The notes: generated from the letters alone by a model not told the origin. Shown: positions 19,925 through 32,070, counted from the stretch's first letter. The stretch is 64,000 nt of DNA from Shewanella atlantica (GCF_003966265.1 NZ_RXNV01000002.1:703396-767395); one strand, 5' to 3'. A program made the numbers and translations.

Positions 19925-20744
19925 GACAAGACTCCTTATGAATAGACTCTTTACTGCAAGACTGTTCGTGAGCGGATTGGTGATAACCCGACTCCTTAGC
20001 TTTCACACCACAGACATCGCACTGTGGATCCCGGCTCAGCGAGGCTTCTCTCCACTTAAAGCTGACGCCATCAAATCTCATCAGTTTTCCTGATCCTTGC
20101 CCGATACCGAGCAGGTGATTGATGGCCATTAACGCTTGCATAGAGGCCATCACCCCAACCATAGGTCCTAATACCCCCACGCTGCGGCAGGTTTCTGATA
20201 CCTGAGAGTCTGTTGGAAACAGACAATGATAACAACCGGACTCAGGCGCAGACTTGGTATCGACCGTGAATATCTGGCCCTGAAAATGTGCCACAGAAGC
20301 GGTGACTAAGGGACGCAGCGCGTCGACGCAAAACCTGTTCACCTGCTGACGTGAGGGGAAATTATCGGTGCAATCAATAACCATGTCGGCCATGTTTACA
20401 ATGGATGCACCATTTTCCGGACCAAATTGATCTGTGATAGAGACGATTTTGCATTGGCTGTAGGCCAAAGCCAGCTTGTCTCTCGCCGTGATCGCTTTAC
20501 TCTTGCCGATATCACTGTCATTAAACAAAAGTTGTCTGGGCAGGTTAGATAATTCGACGCAGTCATGATCAACTAAGGTTAACCTGCCTACACCAGCCGC
20601 CGCGAGCTGGTGACTCACCAGCGAACCTAATCCTCCTACGCCGATGACAATAACATGACATGACGATAGTGAATCCTGACCAGATTCTCCCACCTCGTTG
20701 AGCAGGATCTGCCTGGAGTACCTGACAAAATCTAAATCATTCAT
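19911..20744 (-). CDS. thiF: ThiS adenylyltransferase ThiF
   Basis: An E1-like enzyme that adenylates ThiS. Starting at the ATG at 20744 ([15 protein letters not shown]) it is 277 residues. It has the nucleotide-binding GVGGLGSLVSHQLAAAGVG, the DNLPRQ-like ELSNLPRQLLF and zinc cysteines in GCYHCLFP and CDVCGVK. A His/Ser/Lys/Cys-rich tail (from about residue 252) is unusual. It overlaps the thiDE stop by 8 bases and thiS by 14, so translation is coupled. It could in principle be called MoeB, but the operon settles ThiF. Confidence 0.93.
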   Translation of the reverse strand: MNDLDFVRYSRQILLNEVGESGQDSLSSCHVIVIGVGGLGSLVSHQLAAAGVGRLTLVDHDCVELSNLPRQLLFNDSDIGKSKAITARDKLALAYSQCKIVSITDQFGPENGASIVNMADMVIDCTDNFPSRQQVNRFCVDALRPLVTASVAHFQGQIFTVDTKSAPESGCYHCLFPTDSQVSETCRSVGVLGPMVGVMASMQALMAINHLLGIGQGSGKLMRFDGVSFKWREASLSRDPQCDVCGVKAKESGYHQSAHEQSCSKESIHKESCHAPN

Positions 20745-22320
20745 GCTCGAGACCCTCCCAGGCTGCAACCAGCGTTTCATAGGCACACGCAGGGTCATCG
20801 GCTTCTGTTACCGCACGCACTACAGCGATATCGTCGACATTCGTTTTCTTCACGGCGGTAAGTCGATTGAACTCGATACCGCCAATCGCGACCAAAGGAT
20901 AATGTCCCTTCAACAGGTCAACATAATGTTTAAGTTTATTAAGCCCCTGTGGCAGAGACGGCATAGCCTTAGTCGTTGTCGGAAAAATATGTCCAAGCGC
21001 AATATAAGAGGGGTTAAGTTGCGATGCGAGTAACAGCTCAAAGTAGCTATGACTCGATACCCCAAGTGCCAATCCGGAATGAGCAATATGGGAAAGATCT
21101 GCTTCATAGAGATCCTCCTGGCCCAGGTGTACACCAAAGGCCTGATGTTTAACGGCAAGTTGCCAATAATCGTTGATGAAGACCTGCGCCTGATAGTCCC
21201 GGCCTAATTGAATTGCCTTGATGATTTTAGTCTCTAGGTCAGAATCGTCAGCCTCCTTTACTCTCAGCTGAATGGTCTTAGCCCCGGCAGCTAACAAGAG
21301 TTGCAACATGCTGACATCGCTGACAACCGGATAAACACCCAGTCGCTCATCGAGAGGCTTAAAGTTCAGATCGTCAGGCAGTGAAGCACAACCATCTAAT
21401 GAAGATATGTGTGCAAAACCACCAAGCTTGGCTGGCCAGCCTGTTCGAGCAAGTGGGCCAGGCCCCTTCCCCGGCCGGCCACTCTGTTTTATACCTTCTG
21501 TGACATAGGCCTTAGCAACCACTACGGCATCATGAAGTACGAAGCCCCATGCCATAACACTGGCAATAGCCGAGCTTAGAGTACAGCCGCTACCATGGTT
21601 ATTAGTACTCTCCACCCTCGGGCTCGAAAGCAGGAAGCTTCGTTGTTGATAAATGACAGCGCTACCGGGCGCCTGAATGCAGACAAATATATCTTTTGCG
21701 GTTTCAGCTTGCCACGCCGCTCCCTTATCCCCCCCCTTGGCCAACACGTTACATTCGAATCTCTTAGATAGTGCTTTGGCAGCCTGATGACAATCACTCA
21801 AATCTTTAAGCCTACACCCGGACAATACACTAAGCTCAGCCGTGTTGGGTGTGATGAGAGTGATAAGCCCTTTGAACGGCAGAAAGTCGAGCTGGTTTTC
21901 GCTACGCTTATCGCTAGCAAAGTGTGCGCCGCAGCTGGCAACCATCACTGGGTCAAGAATGACGTTCACATCAACTGCATTCGCTTTTTGAAACTCACGT
22001 AAAGAGGTATTGAGCCATTTACCGAGCAAATTGACCTGCTCTTGATTGGCCAGGAGTCCAATCTTTATCGCCATGGGGGCTAGATCGGCGAGTAGCACAT
22101 CAAGTTGAGCAAGTAGCATCTCCTCTGACACAGGTTCAACCAAAGTCACACTCACCGAGTTCTGAGCGGTCAGGCAAGTGATGGCACTACAGCCGTGGCA
22201 TCCAAGATCATCTATTGTCGCGAGATCGGCTTGTATGCCTGCACCTCCCCCGCTATCTGAGCCTGCGATTGTCCAAACCACAGGCTTTAAAGCTGACGAT
22301 GTCAGCTCTAAATTAGTCAT
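20737..22320 (-). CDS. thiDE: Fused HMP-phosphate kinase / thiamin-phosphate synthase (ThiD-ThiE)
   Basis: A 527-residue fusion. Residues 12-285 are ThiD-like: [28 protein letters not shown] and the anion-hole [15 protein letters not shown]. It phosphorylates HMP and HMP-P. Residues about 320-525 are ThiE-like: [47 protein letters not shown] and VAIGGIEF. It joins HMP-PP to thiazole phosphate. Such fusions occur in several gammaproteobacteria. The gene starts 3 bases after thiC and overlaps thiF. Confidence 0.94.
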   Translation of the reverse strand: MTNLELTSSALKPVVWTIAGSDSGGGAGIQADLATIDDLGCHGCSAITCLTAQNSVSVTLVEPVSEEMLLAQLDVLLADLAPMAIKIGLLANQEQVNLLGKWLNTSLREFQKANAVDVNVILDPVMVASCGAHFASDKRSENQLDFLPFKGLITLITPNTAELSVLSGCRLKDLSDCHQAAKALSKRFECNVLAKGGDKGAAWQAETAKDIFVCIQAPGSAVIYQQRSFLLSSPRVESTNNHGSGCTLSSAIASVMAWGFVLHDAVVVAKAYVTEGIKQSGRPGKGPGPLARTGWPAKLGGFAHISSLDGCASLPDDLNFKPLDERLGVYPVVSDVSMLQLLLAAGAKTIQLRVKEADDSDLETKIIKAIQLGRDYQAQVFINDYWQLAVKHQAFGVHLGQEDLYEADLSHIAHSGLALGVSSHSYFELLLASQLNPSYIALGHIFPTTTKAMPSLPQGLNKLKHYVDLLKGHYPLVAIGGIEFNRLTAVKKTNVDDIAVVRAVTEADDPACAYETLVAAWEGLEHE

Positions 22321-22323
22321 AGC

Positions 22324-24354
<2,031 letters not shown>

Positions 24355-24481
24355 TCATGAAGATGCATCAGATAATTACGAACCTTTCATCGACGGTTTA
24401 ACAAATATCTTCGAAAAATGGTTTCAATGTGTGCGAGTGTAACATGTCGATAATAAAACATAATTTCAGCTAGGTTTTATT

Positions 24482-24495
24482 GGTACAGCTGTACC
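24482..24495. repeat. 14-bp perfect palindrome in the thiC leader
   Basis: GGTACAGCTGTACC lies between the riboswitch and thiC. It has no T-run, so it does not look like an ordinary terminator. It could be an operator or part of the expression platform; nothing else supports either. Confidence 0.4.
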
Positions 24496-24538
24496 CGACT
24501 ATTCATATTTATTGCACAGATTGGGGGTAATTATCATG

Positions 24539-24620
24539 CTTGTTTCCTTCGCGGGTATTAACCCGATCAGGTTCAACGGATCCCGAATAAACGGTCTCAG
24601 CCTAAAGGCACTCCGACAAG
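24539..24620 (-). ncRNA. TPP riboswitch (THI element)
   Basis: On the minus strand the conserved THI-box blocks appear in order: GGCTGAGA, then TTGAACCTGATCGGGTTAA, then TACCCGCGAAGGAAAC. A closing stem CTTGT/ACAAG brackets them. It lies about 255 bases before the thiC ATG. In this family, binding of thiamin pyrophosphate represses expression, so the whole thi operon should be shut off when TPP is plentiful. Confidence 0.95.
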
Positions 24621-25044
24621 ATGCTGAGAAGTATAGACTTAATGCCATAAATTTAACAAGCGATTTATTTTTTATTCTAGCCAGGTAGGAAACACAATAT
24701 CAGCTCCAAGATAAATAGAATTAAAACAGCTTGTTAGCTAACAACAAACCCATTTTTAATGGCCATTTCAATCCTGGCAGTGAATTAATATCATCATTTG
24801 CATGCTTGTTTTACACTCAATTACCTCCTCTATTTTGCTTAGAGAAGCTAAAGTTTCTGAGGTTTTGATAAGCCGAGTATTCACAATCAACATTAATAAA
24901 TAGCCATATTACGATTTTTCATTTTCTGTTTATGACTCGCCTAATCCAAGAGTAGTAGATTTCAAACCCACTCTTTTTATGGCTGTGTGTTTGCAACAAG
25001 ATTAAGCGTACAAGTGTACGCTCAAGCTTGGTATTTTCAATTAA
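24621..25044. other. Gene-free stretch upstream of thiC and the PAQR gene
   Basis: About 420 AT-rich bases between the divergent thi operon leader and the PAQR gene. It must hold both promoters. I see no RNA gene and no long repeat; a short repeated GTACAAGTGTAC-like dyad (around 25008-25020) is next to the PAQR start. Confidence 0.4.
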
Positions 25045-25773
25045 ATGCTGTTACACTCACCCCAATTGGTCTTACCAGAAGTTGACTTAAATATGCCTGT
25101 ACAGGAACTATATTCCACTCCCTCGCCGTCGATAAGCGTTAATTCAAGTGGTTACACAAAGAGTGAAGAAACAGCAAACGCCATGAGTCATGCTCTGGGT
25201 GTAATCGCCGGGATAATCGGTCTTATTTTTTCCTTAATCAAAGGCCAGGAAACATTAACCTATATTCAGTTAATCGGTGTTGTCATCTATTGTGCCAGCA
25301 TCATACTACTATTCGCCTGCTCTACTCTGTACCATTCGGTGGCAGATCCATCATTGAAACATAAGCTTAAAATTGCAGATCATTGTGCCATCTATTTCTT
25401 AATTGCGGGAACCTATACCCCCTTGATGTTAATCGCCCTGACGGGCACTCAAGCGATGGTGATCTTAATTTCAATTTGGTCTTTAGCCTTAGGTGGTGTG
25501 CTCTTTAAAACCCTATTTATCCATAGGTTTAAGAAGTTAAGTGTCGCGCTTTATCTGGCTATGGGATGGCTGTGCATGACTGTCATCAATGATCTTATTG
25601 CGGCCATGTCCCCTTTGGGCTTCAAGCTTTTGCTAACCGGCGGAATTTTTTACAGTTTGGGGGTTATTTTTTATGTGGGCAAAAAAATTCCCTACAACCA
25701 CGCTATCTGGCACCTGTTTGTATTAGGTGGAGCAATTAGTCATTTCCTATGTGTGTACCTGACACTCCTCTGA
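25045..25773 (+). CDS. Hemolysin III family / PAQR-type seven-helix membrane protein
   Basis: The 242-residue protein has seven predicted membrane helices and the PAQR-like signature ETANAMSHALGVIAGIIGL, then STLYHSV, then DHCAIYFLIAGTYTPL, and a final NHAIWHLFVLGGAISHF, supplying the conserved Ser, His, Asp and His cluster thought to bind zinc. The name 'hemolysin III' is historical; bacterial members have no settled function. The ATG at 25093 is an alternative start that would give a more typical N-terminus. Confidence 0.9.
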   Translation: MLLHSPQLVLPEVDLNMPVQELYSTPSPSISVNSSGYTKSEETANAMSHALGVIAGIIGLIFSLIKGQETLTYIQLIGVVIYCASIILLFACSTLYHSVADPSLKHKLKIADHCAIYFLIAGTYTPLMLIALTGTQAMVILISIWSLALGGVLFKTLFIHRFKKLSVALYLAMGWLCMTVINDLIAAMSPLGFKLLLTGGIFYSLGVIFYVGKKIPYNHAIWHLFVLGGAISHFLCVYLTLL

Positions 25774-26901
25774 ATTGGCCTATAATCTAACTCCTCTTCT
25801 CGACAAGGAATGTCGACTAGACATATCGGCATGGAGTTGAGGAATAGCCTCTATCGGTCAATTTTCCACTTCACCAATTCTGGCCATTATAGTCATTCAC
25901 AAAATCGTTTTATTAAGCTTCCTTCCCTACACGTATACCGGGCTTGCCCTCTTTAAGCCCATCCACTGAAAACTCATGGTTTTATCACACCGAATTTATT
26001 ACCACTCTCACATTAAGCCTTATGATTTACCCAAAAAATTATATGGGCGAATTTTCGATTAAACGCATTATTTCAATATAAGACAAGCCTGATACACGTG
26101 TCAGCCGGTATTGATATTAAGTTAAGGCTTCCCCCATGCCGTTAAATGATTTTTTATCCTTAAACAACGGAATCTGGTGTTAGGACAAATTCAATTTTTT
26201 AGCTTTTAATTGTATCAAGATTTTCTCCCCCCCCCCCCCATAAAACAAGCCACACCCATTAACAATAAAGCCACAAGCCAACCACAAGCTCATACATCGA
26301 CATTAACAAGCTCAGTTAGTTTATTTGATCTAATGCAGAATTCTTAAACATTCCACACAATGAATACTAAAGTAATTGTTGACGAGACAATTAATATAAA
26401 CATATCATCAAATAAATGTATCAACATGTAACACCGTTGATTGCTTTTCTCTAATTTATAATTAAGTGTTATCAATATAATTATCAGCATGGTGTACAGT
26501 TTATTTCATCGTATAAAGCTTTAATATCTAACACATGCTTATCTTATTTATCAATTTCTAAATAAGATTAAGTAAATGATGGTTCATCGCTGAACAACGC
26601 CGATTTAACCATGCAGGAACAAGCACTTAACGGCCAACACCTGTTACATAAAGTTCAATCGCTGTCACTTGAAGAGTTATAAATATGATTGGTGAAATTG
26701 AAAATCATCACTAATACAATATGCTATATGGTTAATTCGTGCGATTTAACAAAATCAAATACAAATAATGATTTTCGGTTACAGATTGATATTTACTTAT
26801 CAATAACCTCTTGAACACTTAATTAGAAAATTCTTATCGGATTTCAGGTAATAATTTTCAATGGTTTTTATATTGTTAATTTAAATATATTGGATTGAAA
26901 T
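25774..26901. other. Long AT-rich gene-free region with a poly-C tract and a short hairpin
   Basis: About 1.1 kb with no convincing gene. It holds a TCGACA/TGTCGA hairpin (25799-25815), a run of 13 C (26227-26239), a hairpin ATCTTATTTA/TAAATAAGAT (26541-26568), and a 23-codon frame at 26611-26682 (starts MQEQALNGQH) that may be a gene remnant. It forms the whole upstream region of the barrel/metalloprotease pair. Confidence 0.5.
26227..26239. repeat. Homopolymer of 13 C
   Basis: Thirteen consecutive C in a strongly AT-rich non-coding region, about 660 bases before the next start codon. Length may vary between cells or be a sequencing uncertainty. Confidence 0.85.
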
Positions 26902-27771
26902 ATGTCATTAACACCCACACCTTCTTCTATGCAGGTGAAGCAAGGAACGAATAAGTTTCATTACTTATATTGCATCGCTTTGACTGGCTGTGCTTTGTTA
27001 GGCTCAACATCTGCTTTTGCCGTTAACGAGTATGAAATAACACGTAAGGAAGTCGAAACCAACTGGTCTGGTTATATCAACCTAGGTTATACCCGTAACG
27101 CCTATGACTCTGACACTTTTAGCGCCTACCAGGCATATAACTTTAGTAGCCGTGTAAGTTATAAGTCTGATTGGGGCAGTTTGTTAATGACTCTCGGTGG
27201 AGAGAAGCAAACCCTTCATGGAAAAGAATCAAGTTTCTACGACCCTCTGCTGGATTATAGAACCCCATTCCACGTATTTTCTGACTCCCTGTTTCTCAGG
27301 GGGAGTATCGGTGTCTACCTTCCGGGAAATCACTACTCTAAACTCGACCGGCTGCAATATGCGCCCCGCATCGCTGGATACCTGTACTGGACTCCCACCG
27401 ACTCAATGAGTTTTTACGTGTCTCCACGCTACCGCTATAACGCCTACAAGTATAAGACGGCGGGTCAGAGAGTATTAATCGAACATCAGTTCGACACTCT
27501 GGTCGATGCCCAGTGGCAAATTACCGATAGCCTCTATTTTGATGTTACTGGTCGCTATCGAATATCGAAAAACTACTACGGTAGACGAATGGATGATCAG
27601 TTTACTTTTGCTCAAGAGCTGGGCTGGGAGTTCAGCTCCGATTGGGTTGCGGCTATCGGGCACAACAACAGCGGTAAGTTCTACGATCCCGAAATCGGTC
27701 CTTCCCAGGGCTTCGAAGTCTACGACAAGAAGAGCTCAACCTTCTACTTGTCACTAACAACATATTTATAA
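26902..27771 (+). CDS. Predicted outer-membrane beta-barrel protein of unknown family
   Basis: The 289-residue product has a signal peptide ending STSAFA (about residue 40) and then alternating polar/aromatic strands rich in Tyr and Trp. Examples are WSGYINLGYTRNAYDS, SFYVSPRYRYNAYKYKT and LYFDVTGRYRISKNYYG. The C-terminal strand STFYLSLTTYL fits a barrel although it ends in Leu rather than Phe. I do not recognise the family. It precedes the large metalloprotease lipoprotein by 26 bases and is probably co-transcribed. Confidence 0.7.
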   Translation: MSLTPTPSSMQVKQGTNKFHYLYCIALTGCALLGSTSAFAVNEYEITRKEVETNWSGYINLGYTRNAYDSDTFSAYQAYNFSSRVSYKSDWGSLLMTLGGEKQTLHGKESSFYDPLLDYRTPFHVFSDSLFLRGSIGVYLPGNHYSKLDRLQYAPRIAGYLYWTPTDSMSFYVSPRYRYNAYKYKTAGQRVLIEHQFDTLVDAQWQITDSLYFDVTGRYRISKNYYGRRMDDQFTFAQELGWEFSSDWVAAIGHNNSGKFYDPEIGPSQGFEVYDKKSSTFYLSLTTYL

Positions 27772-27797
27772 GCAAGACATTTAATTAAGAGGTATAA

Positions 27798-30700
27798 ATG
27801 AAGAAGTCAACGCTTTGCTTGGCCATAACAGGAGCTTGGGCTCTGACTGGCTGTGGCGCCGGAGAAGAACCGTATAAGGAACTTCCCAAAGATGAAAAAC
27901 AGATCACCACGGCAGACATAGACAAGGCCGGCGAACGCCAGTATCTCTATATCCGTAGTGTCGGAAAGGCGCCACGTTACGCCGCTTCAATTCGCGGCTT
28001 CTCCCAGGGAACCCCAAAACTTGTCACCCTGCGCAAGACAGCAAATGGGATCCAGGTACGTCAAATAGATCGTGATGCTATCGGACTGGACCATGACTCT
28101 CGTTATACCGACGAGTACAACGAAGCGCCAGTACTTACCATTCCCGGTAAGTATATCGACTACAAGTGTACCGAAGACAGATGGCGCGAATGTATCAACG
28201 TCGAAGAGGAAAATAAGGACGCCGATCTTAAGTGGCAGGACAAAAACTATTTTGTTCCTGACTTTGCCGAAACTAAGATTGCCGAACTGGGTATTAACGA
28301 TCTGTTTATGTTCGGTCAATGCGTTACCGAAACCGAAGACCCACGCTTAGTCAACAGTGGTGATTGGAAAGGCTATGAGATGGATCTGGCCAAAGGTGTC
28401 ATCAACGTCGAAATTGAGCACACCTATCAAGCCGAACCTCAGTGTCTCAATAAGTTTTATAATGGCAGCCTGGATAATCTCTCATTCACCAGCACCGAAT
28501 ATATCTCAATCGTTGCCATCGATGAGCTGGCTAATAAAGATTATCAGGCGATACCTTACAGCCCGAACGAAAACGGCACCTACGGATTCTTCACATCGGA
28601 TCACGCCTATCGTGATGCAACGGACAGCGCTGGAGTTGATGGTTATGTTCGTACTTACATGAACCGTGTCGATCCAACCAAGAAGACCTTAACTTACTAT
28701 ATGAGTAATAACTTCTTCTTGCCAAAAAACAAGCCTTATTTAGACGCTGCACATCAAACCATCACAGCACTTAATATCCAAAACAAGCTCTACAAGACAG
28801 GCTTCCCTGAACTTGTTATCGAACAAGCGAATGATAAGCGCCATGGGGACCTGCGTTACAGTAACATTACGCTGTTCGATGAGCCTCTGGATAATGGTTT
28901 GGCAGGCTATGGTCCCTCTGCAGCGAATCCAGCAACCGGTGAAATTGTCAGTGCCCGTGTCAACCAGTACAGTTCTAATCTCAAGCAAGGTGCTGTGCGT
29001 TATTATCGTCAGGTACGCCTCGATTATAACCGTGGCAAGTTAGATGCAACATCGGCAGCAGAGCTCACCGGTGTACCATACACCTCAACCTCTACTACCC
29101 AAGTGGTAAACGTTGCAGAAACAGCGGCTGGCGCAGGCATGTTTGCCAAGCCTGAAACCGCTCCAGAGGTAGCAGCCAGCACACTTCCGCAATTACCGCT
29201 AGACAACACCTTCGAAAACTTGGTCAAATTTGATGCCGATACTCAGGCATTTTGGTCTGAAAACAGCATGATGCATATGGACACTGTATATGCTGAAGGT
29301 GGTAAAAATCGTGAGCTGCCAAGAGGTGTGAAAGATCACGAGATTAACTGGAAAAACCCATCCTTGTGGGTCGACGGTAACATAGGCAATGAACTTATCG
29401 CCTTCGAAGAGATGCCAACCGCATTACAAGATGAATTGACGACTCAACTTGCTGCACAGGCATTCGCCGGGACCTTAAGTCACGAACTTGGTCATACCTT
29501 CGGATTAAGACATAATTTCTCTGGTAGTACCGATGCCGATAACACGTTCAGTGAAGTTGAACTAAAAACACTCAATGATGCATTTTCTACAGCGGGTTAT
29601 CCCAACCTAACGGCTAAAGCAGAGTTCTCCAGCCAGATGGACTATAACGTCAACCGTTTTGCCACTATGCTACAGCCTTATGACTTAGCTGCGCTTCGCT
29701 TCGGTTATGCCAGAGAGGTCGAGCTTAAGCCAGAGACTGAAACAGGCAATCAGTTTATCTCCCTTAAAGAGGAAGATGAAAAGCGTCGTCAGGAGCTTAT
29801 CGATGGAAACGTCAATGGTGATACCCGCTTTGGTGCACTATACAACATCGCTCAGCAGCACGACCTACGTAGTTACTCATTCTGTACCGATGGTCACGTA
29901 TCATTGAACAGCAACTGTAACCGTGGTGATGCCGGCGAGAACCTAAACGATATTGCCCGGTTCTATATCGATAAGTATAACGATAGCTATGAGACCACAA
30001 ACCTCAGACATAACCGTCAGACGCTGTTCGAAGATCATACTATCAGCTATACCGTTGGCCGTAAGCGCCGTTTCGATGACATTCGCCAATTTGTCGAAGA
30101 TATCAGTAGCCTGGAGAATATTTTCGGATTACCGGAAAACTACTTCGTCGAGCCATGTAAAGATGACTCTGCAACGGCTTGGTACTGTAACAACCAACGT
30201 GCCTTGAACGATGCCGCTCAGTTCTTCTTAACCTTGGCCGGTGAAAACGATGCCAGCGTCGATGTCACCTTTAAGATGGCGGACGATGGCTCAGTTGCCA
30301 TGAGAAAATCCTATAACTTTGCCGAACTGCTTGCTCAGTACCGCTTCAAGAGTGGCGACATGAAGGCGCAGCTCGAACCCGGTGAAGTTATAAGTAAATT
30401 CTCTGACTCACCTGAGGCGCTCAAAGAGCTGATCCTTAACTACGCAATCAATCCAAGCTTCCATGACAAGCTGGATATGGATGTGGCGTTCTCGGGAAGA
30501 CTGCTTAACGGTATTAAGGTGCCGGCATCGTCGCCAAACCACCCTTATGTCAACGAACGTGACGTATTAGGTGTATGGCCGGACAAGCTGCTTGCGGTTC
30601 GCGCACTGGTTTCCCGTACAACAGCTCGCAGTACCACCGGGCGTGGCTATAAGGCACTGGTTGACCTTCCGCAAGTCGGCGATAACTTCAAAGATATGCT

Positions 30701-31262
30701 ATGCAAGATGGTAATGGGCGATGGTCCGGGTCTCACAAATGGTGGCACAGCGCTATTTGTCGAGTCATGTGGTGCAAGTGGTAAACTCGATGAGTTATTA
30801 CCTAACTACGTCGACTTTGCCACTCAAAGTATTGAGCCACTACCAAACTACGATCGCATGGTATCGCGCTACTTTGGCTTCGACACCGTCAACGGTCAAC
30901 CTAAAGGTAAGAGCAATCTGCTGGAGATGATGCTTCGTCAGGTCGTTCTCGCCTCAGTCGATAGTGACTATCTCGGAGAGCAAAAAGCCAGAGTATGGCG
31001 TGAATATGTAGGTATCCACTTAGCGGGTCCACAGCTGGATGTACAGTCTCAGATCTCGCTCAACGGTCGTATCTACGTAGCAACTGCGGAAAATACACTC
31101 GCGATGGCTCTTATCAAGCGTATCGAGAGTGTTGAAGCCTTCATTGCTAATAACCCAGGTTCGATGGATGTTGAACTTTCATCGGGTACGGTTGGTGAGC
31201 TATTGAATGGTCAGCTCAAACGCGATCGCCTGACTCTTACCTATCTGCCGGTTCTCAGTTAA
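27798..31262 (+). CDS. Zinc-dependent metalloprotease lipoprotein (met-zincin-like)
   Basis: A 1154-residue lipoprotein (lipobox ALTGC at 16-20). The zinc site is HELGHTFGLRHNF with H562, H566 and H572 and catalytic E563. The following SSQMDYNVNRF supplies the Met-turn. This resembles the large DUF4953/DUF5117 'zinc-dependent metalloprotease' group. The N-terminal 460 residues and the C-terminal 500 have no motif I recognise. An AAGAGG site precedes the ATG. It follows a barrel protein and is closed by a hairpin terminator. It is probably envelope-bound; its substrate is unknown. Confidence 0.88.
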   Translation: MKKSTLCLAITGAWALTGCGAGEEPYKELPKDEKQITTADIDKAGERQYLYIRSVGKAPRYAASIRGFSQGTPKLVTLRKTANGIQVRQIDRDAIGLDHDSRYTDEYNEAPVLTIPGKYIDYKCTEDRWRECINVEEENKDADLKWQDKNYFVPDFAETKIAELGINDLFMFGQCVTETEDPRLVNSGDWKGYEMDLAKGVINVEIEHTYQAEPQCLNKFYNGSLDNLSFTSTEYISIVAIDELANKDYQAIPYSPNENGTYGFFTSDHAYRDATDSAGVDGYVRTYMNRVDPTKKTLTYYMSNNFFLPKNKPYLDAAHQTITALNIQNKLYKTGFPELVIEQANDKRHGDLRYSNITLFDEPLDNGLAGYGPSAANPATGEIVSARVNQYSSNLKQGAVRYYRQVRLDYNRGKLDATSAAELTGVPYTSTSTTQVVNVAETAAGAGMFAKPETAPEVAASTLPQLPLDNTFENLVKFDADTQAFWSENSMMHMDTVYAEGGKNRELPRGVKDHEINWKNPSLWVDGNIGNELIAFEEMPTALQDELTTQLAAQAFAGTLSHELGHTFGLRHNFSGSTDADNTFSEVELKTLNDAFSTAGYPNLTAKAEFSSQMDYNVNRFATMLQPYDLAALRFGYAREVELKPETETGNQFISLKEEDEKRRQELIDGNVNGDTRFGALYNIAQQHDLRSYSFCTDGHVSLNSNCNRGDAGENLNDIARFYIDKYNDSYETTNLRHNRQTLFEDHTISYTVGRKRRFDDIRQFVEDISSLENIFGLPENYFVEPCKDDSATAWYCNNQRALNDAAQFFLTLAGENDASVDVTFKMADDGSVAMRKSYNFAELLAQYRFKSGDMKAQLEPGEVISKFSDSPEALKELILNYAINPSFHDKLDMDVAFSGRLLNGIKVPASSPNHPYVNERDVLGVWPDKLLAVRALVSRTTARSTTGRGYKALVDLPQVGDNFKDMLCKMVMGDGPGLTNGGTALFVESCGASGKLDELLPNYVDFATQSIEPLPNYDRMVSRYFGFDTVNGQPKGKSNLLEMMLRQVVLASVDSDYLGEQKARVWREYVGIHLAGPQLDVQSQISLNGRIYVATAENTLAMALIKRIESVEAFIANNPGSMDVELSSGTVGELLNGQLKRDRLTLTYLPVLS

Positions 31263-31332
31263 AGACAGCAAATAACTTGATCGCTTATATCCTTCTAAGT
31301 GATTGGTAAGGCGAAACAAAAAAGCAATAAAA

Positions 31333-31371
31333 AACATGTCGTCGGGGCTCATATCCTCGGCGACATTTTTA
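31333..31371. terminator. Terminator after the metalloprotease gene (possibly bidirectional)
   Basis: ATGTCGTCGG (about 31336-31345) pairs with TCGGCGACAT (about 31357-31366) with one wobble and one mismatch, followed by TTTTTAT and preceded by AAAAAAC on the other strand. It lies between convergent genes (metalloprotease and DTW protein). Confidence 0.75.
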
Positions 31372-31403
31372 TGTTTAACACTCTTCTGCTTAACTCCCCT
31401 TTT

Positions 31404-31937
31404 TTAACCTGTTTTTCCTGAGTGACCTTCATTCATAGCAACAAACAGCTGTGCCAGATATTCAGCCTCTTGACACAAGCCCTTGAGTGAACACAGCCTG
31501 ATGATGCATTCCAGGGTACACAGGCCACCTTCCACCTGATTTCGCCGTAATTTAAACTGTGAAGTATCGGCCTCGGGAAGCGAAAATTTATTTGCCTGCT
31601 TCAGATAGGGGCTTTGGCGTATCATTTTTCTGGCCTCTTGCCAGGTCGCATCGATAATGACCAAGGTTTCAGGTAATTCCCTCAAGTATGGACCTGAAGA
31701 CTGCGACTCAAAGTTTATCGAATCGCCACTTGCCTCGCCGGATAATGCCTCTTCGGTCACAGCCGGATACAAGACCGCCGCATCCGCTTGCTGCAGGCTC
31801 AGCAATAAAGCTTCATCGGGATGAACCCGCGACCAGATTATTCGTCGACACCATTGCGGGTAAGCCTTCAATGCCAATGCGCCAGTGTTAGTTGGGCGAT
31901 CGACTTCTCTTTCATGGGTTAATAAGATCACATTCAT
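31404..31937 (-). CDS. DTW-domain protein, probable tRNA-uridine aminocarboxypropyltransferase
   Basis: The 177-residue protein shows the family motifs TNTGALALKAYPQ near the N-terminus and the DTW-equivalent IIDATWQEARKMIRQSPYL, then FKLRRNQVEGGLCTLECI. DTW proteins install acp3U on tRNA. It lacks the N-terminal Cys zinc finger of TapT/YfiP, so it belongs to a shorter subgroup. The start ATG at 31937 has weak ribosome-site support. It converges with the metalloprotease and is divergent from the sensor kinase. Confidence 0.85.
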   Translation of the reverse strand: MNVILLTHEREVDRPTNTGALALKAYPQWCRRIIWSRVHPDEALLLSLQQADAAVLYPAVTEEALSGEASGDSINFESQSSGPYLRELPETLVIIDATWQEARKMIRQSPYLKQANKFSLPEADTSQFKLRRNQVEGGLCTLECIIRLCSLKGLCQEAEYLAQLFVAMNEGHSGKTG

Positions 31938-31993
31938 CGATATTTCTTAATTTTTATCTAATACCAATTGGTATTACTAGCTACACAGCGTTG

Positions 31994-32070
31994 CATTATC
32001 TAACGAATAGTCGCTGGGGTTCAAATTTATCAAGCTTGAATCTGGCATATAGTCAGCGACTAAGATAATG
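31994..32070. repeat. Long interrupted hairpin upstream of the sensor kinase
   Basis: CATTATCT (31994-32001) and TAGTCGCTG (32008-32016) pair perfectly with CAGCGACTA (32054-32062) and AGATAATG (32063-32070), leaving a bulge of six bases. An inner TTCAA/TTGAA pair closes the loop. Just before it lies the palindrome TACCAATTGGTA (about 31963-31974), a motif common at Shewanella intergenic repeats. Confidence 0.75.

Noticed and set aside
19911..20744. Alternative call of MoeB for the E1-like enzyme
   Set aside because: Its overlap with thiDE and thiS makes ThiF the sound choice.
24482..24495. Possible SOS box (LexA site) before thiC
   Set aside because: GGTACAGCTGTACC has the ACAG/CTGT halves reversed and too close; it does not match the CTGT-N8-ACAG pattern.
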